Of a stretch of DNA of 21,461 nt, positions 8,283 through 17,281 are shown in pieces. Origin of the DNA: Russula earlei. Its lineage: Eukaryota; Basidiomycota; Agaricomycetes; Russulales; Russulaceae. How positions within the stretch are numbered: position 1 is the first letter of the stretch; each line of letters begins with the position of its first letter. The position numbers and the translations under genes are program-made. Below the pieces are notes generated by a model. The model did no database searches and was not told the DNA's origin. It saw only the letters and a program-made list of their open reading frames with translations. The stretch is taken from positions 1-21,461 of the forward strand of contig JAGFNK010000801.1 in NCBI GenBank assembly GCA_025769875.1. Reading direction: 5' to 3'.

Positions 8283-9811
8283 AAATCAGTGGACCAGATG
8301 AGACAATGAACCTTTACCACATCTGGAACAAGAGGTGGAAAGACTTCAAGGGAAGAAGTTGTTCTCCAAGTTTGATATACAATTGGGATACAATAACATA
8401 TGACTGGCAGAAGGAGATCACTGGAAAGCAGCCTTCAAGATGCCATATGGAACATACCTGCCCAATGTCATGTACTTTGGGCTCAAGAACATGCCAGCCT
8501 TCTTTACTAGGCTGATGAGAAGAGACTTCAGTGACTGGCTAGACCAATGGGCAGAGTACACTGTCAACTGTCTGGATGACTTTGGAATCACCATGGGGGA
8601 CAGTCCAGAACAGCTAGAGATCCACGAGCAATGTATCAGTGAACTACTCATGCTGATGCAGAAGAAGTCATACTTCCTGAAACCCAAGAAATGCCAGTTC
8701 ATGGTGCAAAAACTAACCATGCTGGGTTGGGACATAGACAAAGGGAAGATGAAGATTGAGGCCTCCAAGGTCTGAGGAATCATGGACTGGCCTAGGGAAA
8801 TCAAGGATGTGCATGAAGTGTGCAAAGTCATGGGGGTCCTCAGCTACAATAGGGCCTTCATCCGAGGGTTCAGCCAGATTGCTCAACCCATTATTGCCTT
8901 GACAAAGAAAGGAGTACCATTTGAATGGACTCAAGGATGCAAAGATGCTCTGGAACGACTTATCCAGATAGTATCTTCCAACCCCATCCTGCTCCATCCT
9001 GATGAAGAGCAACCCTTTGAACTGGAAGTAGATGCATCCAACTATGCTATTGGAGCAGTGCTATTCCAGAAGGATGAACAAGGAAAGAGAAGGCCAATAC
9101 AATGCTTCTATGCAGCCTTGAAACAAGCAGAAAAGAACTACAACATATGGGACAAAGAGTTCTTAGCCATGGTGCAAGCCTTAAAGCATTGGAGGCACCT
9201 GCTCATGGGAGCAAAGCACAATGTGGTGGTCTATACGGACTATGCAAACCTGTTGCATTACTGACACCCTCAGCATATAAATGGTTGAGTGGCAAGATAC
9301 ATTACCTTCTTGGCTGACTTCGACTTGGAGCTGAAACACCAGGCAGGGGCAAGGAATAAAGCAGATGCCCTGTCTAGGAGACCTGACCTTGATGATGGAC
9401 AAGGGGATAAAGAAGAAGTGGTCGCATTACCTGACCACCTGTTTATTCAAGTAATGCATACTACTGCATTAGAAGAATGGATAAAGAACCAACAAGGGGA
9501 AGAAAGACACCAACTAAAGTTACTCAATTGGGTAAGAGACACTGACTGGAGAAGCAACATAGCTTATGGTGGAAGAATGAAGCCTTGGTGGTTACAGGCA
9601 ATGAAGGGACCCACACAGCATTACTCAAACAGTATCATGACAGTCCCACAGCAGGGCATCCAGGGAAAGCTAAGACGTTACTGGGAATGATGCGATACTA
9701 TTGGTGGCCCACCATGAGGTGCTTTGTCAATAAATATGTGGAAGGATGTGCAGTTTTCCAAAGTAACAAGTCAAACACTCATCCAAGTTGACCTCCCCTG
9801 TATCCCATACC
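8283..9811 (+). pseudogene. pol: Element B pol, part 2: RT, RNase H and integrase zinc domain
   Basis: Frame 1 resumes the RT after element A with 'LFSKFDIQLGYNNI', 'GDHWKAAFKMPYGTY' and 'CLDDFGI' (YxDD box with Tyr changed to Cys). The thumb follows, then RNase H ('FELEVDASNYAIGAVLF', 'DKEFLAMVQALKHW', 'VVVYTDYANLLHY'). In-frame TGA codons lie at 8299, 8401, 8773, 9262 and 9286, all explainable by CGA-to-TGA. Near 9555-9575 the frame shifts to frame 3, which gives the integrase zinc domain ('YHDSPTAGHPGKAKTLL' ... 'GCAVFQSNK'); the second zinc Cys is Phe. A TGA at 9790-9792 follows NTHPS. The hAT-like element E interrupts at 9812. RT lineage differs clearly from that of A. Confidence 0.9.
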
Positions 9812-9977
9812 TAGGGCTGCCAACCGTACCGTATACGGCAACGGCCATACTCGATACGGTATGTATACGGCTACTATCCGTACCGTTACCCGTACCGTCT
9901 GCTTCCACTTCAGCAGCCTATACGGTACGGTACGGGGTAGAAGACGGCCGTAATACGGCATTACGGGTTATTACGGT
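9812..9977. repeat. Left terminal and subterminal repeats of E
   Basis: After the 19-bp terminal repeat comes a dense array of TACGG / CCGTA words in both orientations, for example TACGGTACGGTACGGGG near 9920-9940. Such subterminal arrays are the transposase-binding regions of hAT elements like maize Ac. The matching array at the right end is at 12662-12839. Confidence 0.8.
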
Positions 9978-10114
9978 CAAGAAAACTTTGATTAAACTCA
10001 ATGAATGACAATGATATCCGAGTCCAACTCTCTACAAATCCTTTTCTTTCGTCCCTCCCTTTTACATGGCTCTTTTCCTTCATCCACACCCTCCTTTTTC
10101 TTCCCCTCCCACCC

Positions 10115-10440
10115 ATGTCTCATGATGATTTTCCATACCAGGGTTCTTACAGTGTCGACCTGAGCTCGGGTCAGGTCATCAGACTCCCAAAGCATCATCC
10201 TGCTGACCATCGCCATCTTGCAGTCGCCGCTCTCGCTTTTCTCGTCTGGGACATTGTGATCACAATTGATCAAGAGGTGGACGCCGTCTGGTCGTATGTC
10301 CATCCTTGAATCTTTCTCTAATTCTGCCCACATCCTTCACCCTTGTTCAGGAAGCCAAATGGGCAAGATTCTTACCCGCCCTTGCTCGGACTGCCTGCGC
10401 CTTTGTTCCGATCTCTTGTTCTAGATTTCTGCCTATCCTC
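10115..10440 (+). pseudogene. Captured fragment of a DUF6533-type fungal membrane protein gene
   Basis: From ATG 10115 frame 2 reads 'MSHDDFPYQGSYSVDL', then 'HRHLAVAALAF' and 'FLVWDIVITIDQEVDAVW', the start of the DUF6533 domain common in basidiomycete seven-helix-like membrane proteins. A stop follows at 10307-10309. A probable intron lies at about 10283-10350: GTATGT is near 10284 and CAG ends at 10350. The sequence after it reads 'EAKWARFLPALARTACAFV', the expected continuation of the domain. The exact donor leaves the frame uncertain. Downstream helices are missing, so only the 5' end was captured. Identification is from motif memory. Confidence 0.6.
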
Positions 10441-10867
10441 AGTATGATACGTTTGTGACGTCGTGGCCATTAGCCTTTCATTAGGATAGTAGGCTTCGTC
10501 ACCTTGGTACACTTTCGCTTCATCACGATGCCATACACCTATGATTCTCACCTGATTAGTGCTACTCTGTAGTCCTTGTCGCGTGCTCACATGTATGTAA
10601 ACTAGTTGTCCTCAGACTCGAAAGAATAAAACTACAATCTACATATCCCCCACGAAATCGGTGTGATCCCGAGCACTTCAAGTTTCAGGCTTCTCGCTCG
10701 ATCTCTTTGTTCCGTTTCCACCTGACCTGTTGCACGAACTCAGCGCCCGCCGTCTTGGCTTGCTACAGTCATATTGGGATGGAATGGCAGAAGGAATCAC
10801 GGACACCAAAGGGATTCCAGGTCTAGTTGTTACCTCGGAGAATGAGGCCGAGAATGCGGCTAAGTTA
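10441..10867. other. Interior of E without assigned gene
   Basis: No family could be recognised on either strand. It may hold introns or further diverged exons of the captured ppo fragment on the minus strand, or the rest of the DUF6533 fragment. The plus-strand ORF starting at 10730 overlaps ppo exons on the other strand and is treated as a shadow. Confidence 0.4.
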
Positions 10868-12062
10868 ATCGGAAAAGATCGCAATTCCGAACCAAGAGCA
10901 GTTGATGAGCCGCGCAGTCTGGAAAGTCCTCTCGTTCTGATCGGCGAGCATCTTTACACGGTGAGGATCCTCCAAAGGGATATCATCGGGATTGGTCAAG
11001 GCGGCAGCTCGTTAAGTTTGTTTGTAATGTACTACATGACGATCGGAAATGGTGTTGAAAGGTCAAGGACGTACGGTATAGTTGCGGTTGAAGAGCATGA
11101 ACAATCCTCAGACAGCGGGTGGAAACAGGAGAAGAGGATCTTCGGTGAATGTGTCAGGAAAGAGGAGCCCTCGGCCATCACGCACGCGAATCTTGTCTGT
11201 AGCGATAAGATCGCGCTAGGACTAGTGTTAGTACTGGATATAGCTAGATAGAAAGTGTAACTGACCTCAGTCTGTATGAATCAAGACTGAGGTGCGAGAA
11301 AGATGGTATAGTACATTATATACTTGAATAAGACAAAGGTAGAGTGGCATGAAAGGAAAACCACGTTATCGAAACGTGCATATGTGTGAACCTGGAGCTG
11401 GGACTTCCGAGCTGGTGTTGTCGTCGCGCTGTGGCTGCAACTCCAACATTGTCGAGGGTCTCTTTGTTGTTGCCATACAGTGGTGCGAGGTCGACATACG
11501 AGGACGTCTCGTTGATGTTCATGTCTGCATGAGACGTGCGGAGAACGCTTTCCGAAAAAGTAGATCAGAACAGCGTGCGTCAAAACGTAAGGATAACTTA
11601 CTATGGATGACAAGCGCCGCAAACAAAAACGTCATGCTGAACAATCTAGCTGGGTGACTGACGAACTGGAACCACAGAAGTCAATAAATGGTGGAAGGTG
11701 CCAGAATGAAAAGTGGCTCAACCATTTCACGCTTGTGTAGAGTGTCAAAGACAAGGCCAGCGTCTGGAGCATGTTGCGAGGGGATGCGTCTGCTACACGC
11801 TGCGCGCATACAGTTCGTGAGCCTTGCCCGTGTTGGGATCGCAGACATTATTATGAGGGCCATCTGGGCTGCGGTACGTATATTTGAGCATGATGTACGT
11901 CACCGGAGGTCGTCGTAAACTGGGTGGAGCAGAACACGAAGCCAGGACGCAGAGAGTACACACGTGGACTGCAGAGATAGAGTGACGAACGGAGCTCTAC
12001 CAGCTTATTCTGGAGATTGTGAACCTTGTCCTTGAGAATTCCGTCTGTATTTTTGGCAAGGA
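10868..12062 (-). pseudogene. Captured 5' part of a psi-producing oxygenase (linoleate diol synthase-like) gene
   Basis: Reading the minus strand from right to left gives blocks in protein order: 'ILKDKVHNLQNKL' (~12030), 'YRSPDGPHNN' and 'ELYARSV' (~11900-11810), 'PDAGLVFDTLHKRE' (~11770-11730), 'FLFAALVIH' (~11630), 'NINETSSYVDLAPLYGNN' (~11520-11465), 'GLLFPDTFTEDPLLLFPPAV' (~11178-11115) and 'RTFQTARLINC' (~10920). These match the haem-peroxidase domain of fungal Ppo fatty-acid dioxygenases, which make oxylipin signals. Blocks are separated by intron-like gaps (GTAAGT donor after 'LVIH') and by stops and shifts. The C-terminal P450-like domain and later peroxidase motifs are absent. Introns are retained, so capture was at the DNA level. 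Confidence 0.7.
11264..11293. repeat. Short inverted repeat in captured ppo
   Basis: ACCTCAGTCT (11264-11273) and AGACTGAGGT (11284-11293) are perfect 10-bp arms around a 10-nt spacer. It lies between two ppo exon blocks, so probably in intron sequence. Function unknown. Confidence 0.6.
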
Positions 12063-12661
12063 ATGCAACGATGTGTTCGGGCTGTGTTGCGAAATGGTGC
12101 AGGCATGTTAGCTGATACAGCATATACGGCACAATCCGACATGACTTCCAGCCATCTTTTGGTAATCGACGTACTTAAAGATGCCTACTATGCCCACGTC
12201 ATCACAGAGAATATACTCGGGCCGGGCGATCAGGAAATTGCTACGACGGATGGCTCGTAATACGAGCTGACGCTCTTCTTGAACTGGAGAACACAAACGA
12301 TGCACGGCAGATGAGCCACGGCACATGCGCATGACGACTCAAAGCAGCGTGTGCGTGCTTACTGCGGCCTTGAAATCTCTCACGGCTCCTCGTTGTCGCT
12401 AGAGTGGCGCAACCGACTGGATTGGGTTGAAGACCTAGCCAACAGTTGTGAGCAGCTCGTATGCGTAGTTGGCGACATGACCGACCGAGGCGCAGACGAG
12501 GAACTTGGAGGATGGTCTGGAAGATATGTCGATGGTTTATGGGGTGTGGGTGCGGAGATGTGATATAGGGAAGAGGGAGCGGCGAGCGGTGAGGAGCATC
12601 GTGGTGCCTGGTTTTAAGGGGAGGACTCCAAGACGGGGTTTGTCTTGCAACTGAGTACAAC
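12063..12661. other. Right interior of E, unassigned
   Basis: On the minus strand a reading starting 'MLLTARRSLFPISHLRTHTP' (~12600) followed by 'VCASVGHVANYAYELL' looks gene-like but has stops and matches no family I recognise. It may be the promoter and first exon of the captured ppo gene or a third captured fragment. Confidence 0.35.
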
Positions 12662-12839
12662 TAATATACGGCCCGTATATACGGCTTGATGGCATCCCTT
12701 ATACGGTACGGTACGGGTAACTTACCATACCGGCAACCGTACCGTCAGGGTACACTTCCACTACCCGTACAGTACGGTACAGGATACCGTATTACGGTAG
12801 CCGTAAACCGTATGTGTACGGGTACGGTCGGCAGCCCTA
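12662..12839. repeat. Right terminal and subterminal repeats of E
   Basis: Inverse of the left end: an array of TACGG/CCGTA words ending GGCAGCCCTA, followed by the CCCATACC duplication. The terminal 19 bp match the left end with one mismatch. Confidence 0.85.
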
Positions 12840-12847
12840 CCCATACC

Positions 12848-13935
12848 ACCTGAAGAAGGGGCTACTCCCTTCTTGACTGTCAGCATGGAGTTTGTGGTCA
12901 AATTGCTGAAGTCAAAAGGATATGACAGTATATTGACTGTCACCAACCACAATTGTATTAAAGGTGTCATCTTGCTTCCTTGCAAGAAAGAAATGGACAC
13001 AGAAGAGCTAACACAGCTCTACAAGGACAGAATATTCCCCTTTGTGGGAGTACCAAGCAAGATCATATCCAATCATGACAAACTAATAAGTTCCAAGTTT
13101 ATTAGGGAACTTGCAACCAGCTGCATATCAAACAGAATATCAGCACCGCCTACCATCCCCAGACAGATAGACAATCAGAAAGGACAAATCAGACAATGGA
13201 AATGTCACTCAGGATCTTTTGCAACCACCAACAAGTCAACTGGGTGGACTGGCTGCCTCTGGTGCAATACACGATGAATTCTAACATTTCAGAGACAACA
13301 AAGCAGTCCCCTTTCTTCTTATGGATGGGTTTTATGCCCAGAGCACAATAGCCAGATTGGGGAAGCAAGATGCCAAGAATAGGCAATTGGAAAGTCCGAA
13401 TCCAGGAAGTGAGATCACAGGCACAAGAAGCAATGAAGATTGCTTCCCTAATGTGGAAGCAAAGAAGTAGTTTCCAACCTTATCAGAAAGGAGAAAGGGT
13501 ATGGCTCAACAGCACCAACCTAAAAACAACACATCCTACAGTGAAACTATGCCCAAAATGTTATGGGCCTTTTGAAATCACAGAGGTGATCAGCCCTGTG
13601 ATGTACAGATTGGATCTCCCTAGCCGCTGGAGGATCCATAATGCATTTCATGCATCCTTATTGACCCCTTACAAGGAAACCAAGGAGCATGGGGCCAATT
13701 ACACTAATCCAGAAGCAGAATTGGTGGAGGGAGAAGAAGAATATGAAGTAGCAACAATTTTAGGTTCAAGACAAACTGGAAGGAGGAAACAACTGGAGTA
13801 TCAAGTCTGGTGGGAAGGATACTCTGAAGCCCATAACTCTTGGGAACCAGTAGAGAACATCAAAGAATCTAGACTAATAGAGGAATACCACAAAAAGAAC
13901 CCTGCTGCCATATGGGTTATAAAGGTCCAGCAAAC
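12848..13935 (+). pseudogene. pol: Element B integrase core, C-terminus and chromodomain
   Basis: Frame 3 continues as 'PPEEGATPFLTVSMEFVVKL' and 'GYDSILTVTNHNC'. All three DDE residues look lost: SMEF for SMDF, 'SNHDKL' for SDRDP, and 'DNQKGQIRQW' for DGQSER-NQW. Near 13160-13195 the frame shifts to frame 2, which gives 'NWVDWLPLVQYTMNS', a TAG near 13350, the GPF/Y module ('CYGPFEITEVI', 'IHNAFHASLLTPY') and a chromodomain ('EEEYEVATILGSRQTG' ... 'EYQVWWEGYSEAHNSWEPV', about 13735-13890). The pol end may run into the following ORF without a stop. It is inactive. Confidence 0.9.
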
Positions 13936-15193
13936 GATGCCCTCTGTTTCCTCACCCCCATATCATCGCTCACATATGTCTCAAACTCCTACTATTGAAA
14001 TTGTCCCCCAATCTGACCTCTCTGGAACAGAGGGGCCACTCAAAATTATTACTCCTGATGCTTCCCTCATCACCTTCTTTCAAGGAATGGATGAACATGG
14101 CACTGGGGAAGGAGAAGCGGACATGTGTCCCCTCAAATTTGGACCCCCTGCTGACCAAGTCGATGCTCAGCCTGGGGACTGGGATGTGACATCCCCTACC
14201 AGCACTCTTGACCAGGTTGCCCACCCTGGAGAGCCTTGGGTATGATGGGATGCTGACAGACACCACACAGGGATCAACATCCCTGATGGTGTGACTTGGG
14301 GAAACAAACTGGCCAGGTATGTGGCCTATGACATCACCTTGGGAGAGCCAAGGATGAGGGGAAAGAATGGAGAAGGCCATGGAGACTATGGCAAGATCCT
14401 CCAGGCCACCCCTTGCTACAACCTCTATAACTATGGCCAAGAGGAACACAATCTAGACTGCTTCAACACTGAGAAGCAGTTCAAAAGGTGCTGGAGACAG
14501 ACCCTCTACCTGCTGGGTGACTATGGGCTGCAGGCAGAGCTCTACCGCCTAGACCACCTCTACACCCAACAAGAAATGTTGGAAGCTAACTATAAGGTGC
14601 TCGAAGAAGAGGAGAAACAACTGCACTACAAGCTAGGTAAATACCTGGCCAAGAAGCAAGGAGTAGAGAGAGGCAGGGCTGAAGCCAAGGAGAGGATGGC
14701 AGCAGCCAAAGTACAATCCCATTGCTGGGAGTTCATCAAAGCAGGCTGTAGCCAGGGAGAAACCCCTGCAGGCATATGGGCCGAAGAACTCCTCACCAAT
14801 TACCAGGCTGGACAGCCTATCCCCCCTCTTCCCATCTTCATCCCTCAGCTGTCATGAACCATTCTCTGGAGAGGGCCCTTGAAGGACCCTTCCTTATGAG
14901 AGGAAACCCAGCCTCTATGGTGTCACCCTGTTCACACAAGCAAAAGGAGTGAGTAGAGGTGTCCACAATATTGTGCACGCATTGTCGCACGAGTGATTCT
15001 CAGCACAATCAACATACAGCAAGCCCCACTTAATGGCAACCCTTCTAGCAATAAAGGACAGTATTAGGGCCTTCCTAGGGACCCTTTAGGACGACTCTAG
15101 GTGCTCTACAATAGGCACTAACCTAGTATCAAAGACCCTACAACGCGTTATTAGACCAACTCTAATAACTATAGAACAAACTATAAGGCAATA

Positions 15194-15248
15194 CTAAGGA
15201 CCTTAATAGAAATATTAGGGTCGACTCTAAGGACCCTAATAGAACTAT
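15194..15248 (+). repeat. Tandem 22-bp repeats in U3 of D1
   Basis: A 22-bp word beginning CTAAGGACC and ending near TAATAGAA-TAT occurs at 15194-15215 and again at 15227-15248, 33 bp apart, with two mismatches. Related degenerate words (AGGACC, GACTCTAG, AGGGCC) fill 15050-15270. They may be promoter elements. Confidence 0.6.
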
Positions 15249-15419
15249 ATAAGGGCCTTATAAGATAACACTATTCCCTAACCAAACTACAAGTCCTCAA
15301 ATGACTGGCCCTAAACTAACTAACAGAAAATGAATCAGGTGCTTGCACATGCGCTAAAGCAGTGAACACATGGACAATTAAAGCTCTTACTCATAAAGAG
15401 AAGCCTTCTTACTCAGCAG

Positions 15420-15451
15420 CTTACTGAGCATGACTGAGCATGCTCAGTAAG
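15420..15451. repeat. 13-bp palindrome upstream of the D1 promoter
   Basis: CTTACTGAGCATG (15420-15432) and CATGCTCAGTAAG (15439-15451) are perfect inverted arms around ACTGAG. It lies about 85 bp upstream of the TATA box. It could bind a dimeric regulator. Confidence 0.7.
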
Positions 15452-15534
15452 TGCACTCCAACTTCTTACTCATCACTCTATTGTGCTTGATAACAAGGTT
15501 ATGACTTGTTCCCTACTTAGCAGTTCTCTTGTAG

Positions 15535-15579
15535 TATATAAGCGCTCAATAAAGTAGCGGACAGTCCTCAGACTGTCCA
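15535..15579 (+). promoter_or_regulatory. D-family LTR promoter and self-priming segment
   Basis: TATATAA 15535-15541; hairpin 15559-15578; segment AGACTGTCCA 15570-15579 begins 35 bp after the TATA start. It is complementary (10/10) to the sequence 2 nt after the LTR end of element F (19256-19265, minus). The same arrangement is in D2: TATA 17288-17294, hairpin 17313-17330, segment 17323-17332, again at 35 bp. Confidence 0.72.
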
Positions 15580-16553
15580 TTTGTTTACGGCACTCTCTAT
15601 CCCTGGGATACTCCTTTAAGGACCGTCCCCTCATGACCATTCTGGCCTCTTCCCTGCGTACCTGCTCGACTCTTCCAGTAACTATCCCTCTCTGGTATTT
15701 GTTACTGCTGTGGACTCTACTTCTTGCCCACGCCACCTTGGATGTCTATCAACTCGTCTTCAAGCTTACCCCTCGCTCTTGAACTGGATAGTTCAACAGT
15801 GAGTCTTGACATCAGCTGCCTTTGGCAGACATTGCCCAGGGGTATAACACCCCTACCCCAGAACCAGTACCAGCTAGCCCTGCACCTACAACTGTGCAAG
15901 GGTATTCAGAGGAGGAGATTGACATCCTCCAGACCATGTCAGGCATGCACCTTTGTGGAGGGGCAGGATCAGAGGCATTGCCAAATCCTTCCCCCCAGAG
16001 CTCCATCTACTACCACTCCTATAGCAGCAGTGGAGAGGCGTCCACTACAACAGCTGAGTTCATTCCTGAACCTCAGCAACTGAACATGATAGAAGGGAGG
16101 AGGAAGAGGAACCAATGCAAGTATTGTGGCAAGGTAGGACACTTTAACAAGTACTGTCCACTGCCCAACCAGTACTGTCATAACCAGCTGGCAGCAGACA
16201 CTGCCTCACATTGCCTGGTGCCTCCCTATCATTGCTCCTATACACCCATTAGATCGTGTCCTTTCCACCGAGGATGGGAACTGGCACACCCAAGCAAGAA
16301 GAGGAAGTTGGACCAAGACAGGGAGGACACTGCTAACCCATGCCTCCTGCAGGTAGCAAGAGGGGAAGGGTCCACAACCCTTCAAGAGCTTTTCATGACC
16401 TCCCCTCTCTGCTCCAACACACCTCCAGTCAGGAGGTTTCCCAGGGACTCTGATAGACTCCCACAGATCATGTCTTCTTCAGCCATTGTTGAGGAGTCAG
16501 AGGCAATAGTAGCCTCAGCATTGGCTGCCTATGAGGCAGCAGAAGAAGGATGA

Positions 16554-16660
16554 TACACCTTCACCATGTCACCTCCTCCCCTTGATGATGATGGTGTTGA
16601 CCCCACCACTTGATTTTAGAATTGTTGGTGCATGGGACCACCAATCTGAAGGAGGGGTGA
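16554..16660 (+). other. Element B 3' end and polypurine tract
   Basis: Non-coding stretch after the extra ORF. GAAGGAGGGGTGA (16648-16660) directly abuts the LTR and is the plus-strand primer tract. Confidence 0.8.
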
Positions 16661-17276
16661 TGTTACTGAGTGGTTTGGGGTCTGGAAGATGCCATAATGC
16701 CCAAACTATGGACTGCATCATTTGCATCGTATGTGTGTCAGATCTTGACCATTTATGTCCATTGATATTGTGTTCAGAACATGTTGATTGTATCTTTCTG
16801 AAGATGTATTGAAGAAGCAATGAGTAGCATTGCTTCTGTCCCAGATGTTCCTGTACCACCACATACATTGTTTCCCTGACTGGGAAAGTACTTATGACAC
16901 TGAGATTGCTACTAGGGAAGCACTTAATGCTTCCAGTAACAAGATCGTTTACACAGAAGCAATATTGCTTCTATGAGTCACCTTTTGCTTCTATAGCACC
17001 AACCAGTACTACAGTAGCATGAACCTTATCCCTGAGGGCTATATAAAGCCCCCAGCTAGTAGTAGTTGAGCCTTAAGCTCAACTTAGTTTGCCAATCCCA
17101 AACAGTTGACTCCTACCCTGTCTGCAGAGCCCCTCTTATCTTGTTGCCATACTCTGGAAGGATCTAACACTCCTTCCCTTCCACAAGTATTGCTTTACTC
17201 AAGCATATCTGCATTGGTAGGATGCATTTATAGACACAACCATTGATCTTATTTAGGGCCCTTTAGAGCCTTAACA
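16661..17276 (+). repeat. 3' LTR of element B
   Basis: It begins TGTTAC right after the polypurine tract. The end is set at TTAACA (17276) because D-family LTR sequence resumes just beyond it; the 5-bp target copy would be TCCCC (17277-17281). The 5' LTR is outside the window, so the right border is inferred. TATATAAA is at 17040-17047 and a hairpin at 17064-17084 (AGTTGAGC/GCTCAACT, loop CTTAA). Short ORFs here are chance. Confidence 0.8.
16813..16972. repeat. Repeated palindromes in U3 of the B LTR
   Basis: AGAAGCAAT / ATTGCTTCT form an inverted pair at 16813-16837 (7-nt spacer) and a perfect 18-bp palindrome at 16955-16972. Between them GGAAGCA / TGCTTCC pair at 16916-16934. The repeated identical arm suggests binding sites for one dimeric factor upstream of the TATA box at 17040. 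Confidence 0.7.
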
Positions 17277-17281
17277 TCCCC

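Larger units (their letters stand above)
9812..12839. mobile_element. Element E: hAT-like DNA transposon, non-autonomous, with captured host genes
   Basis: Terminal inverted repeats begin TAGGGCTGCC at both ends and match over about 19 bp with one mismatch. An exact 8-bp target duplication CCCATACC flanks it (9804-9811 and 12840-12847). Removing 3,028 bp plus 8 bp restores the integrase frame of element B (YPI-PPEEGA). The TAGGG start and 8-bp duplication fit the hAT superfamily. No transposase was found; the interior holds fragments of a DUF6533 gene and a ppo gene in opposite orientations. Confidence 0.88.
14850..15811 (+). repeat. Solo LTR D1 (962 bp) inside the extra ORF of B
   Basis: It starts TGTCATG and ends TTGACA, is flanked by TCAGC at 14845-14849 and 15812-15816, and its removal restores the reading frame. 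TATATAA lies at 15535-15541, an AATAAA at 15548-15553, and a hairpin at 15559-15578 (GGACAGTC/GACTGTCC, loop CTCA). The last ~280 bp match LTR D2 (17282-17563). No coding sequence. The U3 part has short repeats and a long palindrome, listed separately. Confidence 0.92.
13976..16553 (+). pseudogene. Element B additional 3' ORF with CCHC knuckle, split by solo LTR D1
   Basis: From ATG 13976 (MSQTPTIEIVPQ) frame 2 runs to 14849, resumes at 15817 after D1, and ends with TGA 16551-16553: about 536 codons with one internal TGA at 14243-14245. Joining across D1 gives 'IFIPQ-LPLADIAQGY' in frame. The N-terminal part is rich in Pro/Ser/Thr/Asp. The middle is helical with a likely coiled coil ('EANYKVLEEEEKQLHYKLG'). 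The second part has a zinc knuckle, CKYCGKVGHFNKYC, of the C-x2-C-x4-H-x4-C type. Layout and position match the extra ORF of element A, with only weak sequence likeness in the helical middle. Family not recognised; RNA or DNA binding is inferred. Confidence 0.72.

Noticed and set aside
8252..8515. ORF spanning the end of the A 3' LTR
   Set aside because: It starts in the LTR and reads the RT of element B in the wrong frame.
9380..9420. Central polypurine tract in element B
   Set aside because: GGACAAGGGGATAAAGAAG is purine-rich at a similar place, but it is not identical to the B tract at 16648-16660.
10730..11251. Plus-strand 173-codon ORF in element E
   Set aside because: The minus strand at the same place carries ppo blocks in correct protein order (PDTFTEDPLLLFPP, RTFQTARLINC); the plus reading matches nothing.
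12662..12839. Satellite or CRISPR-like array from the TACGG repeats
   Set aside because: The repeats are irregular, occur in both orientations and sit at both ends of a transposon, so they are subterminal transposon repeats.
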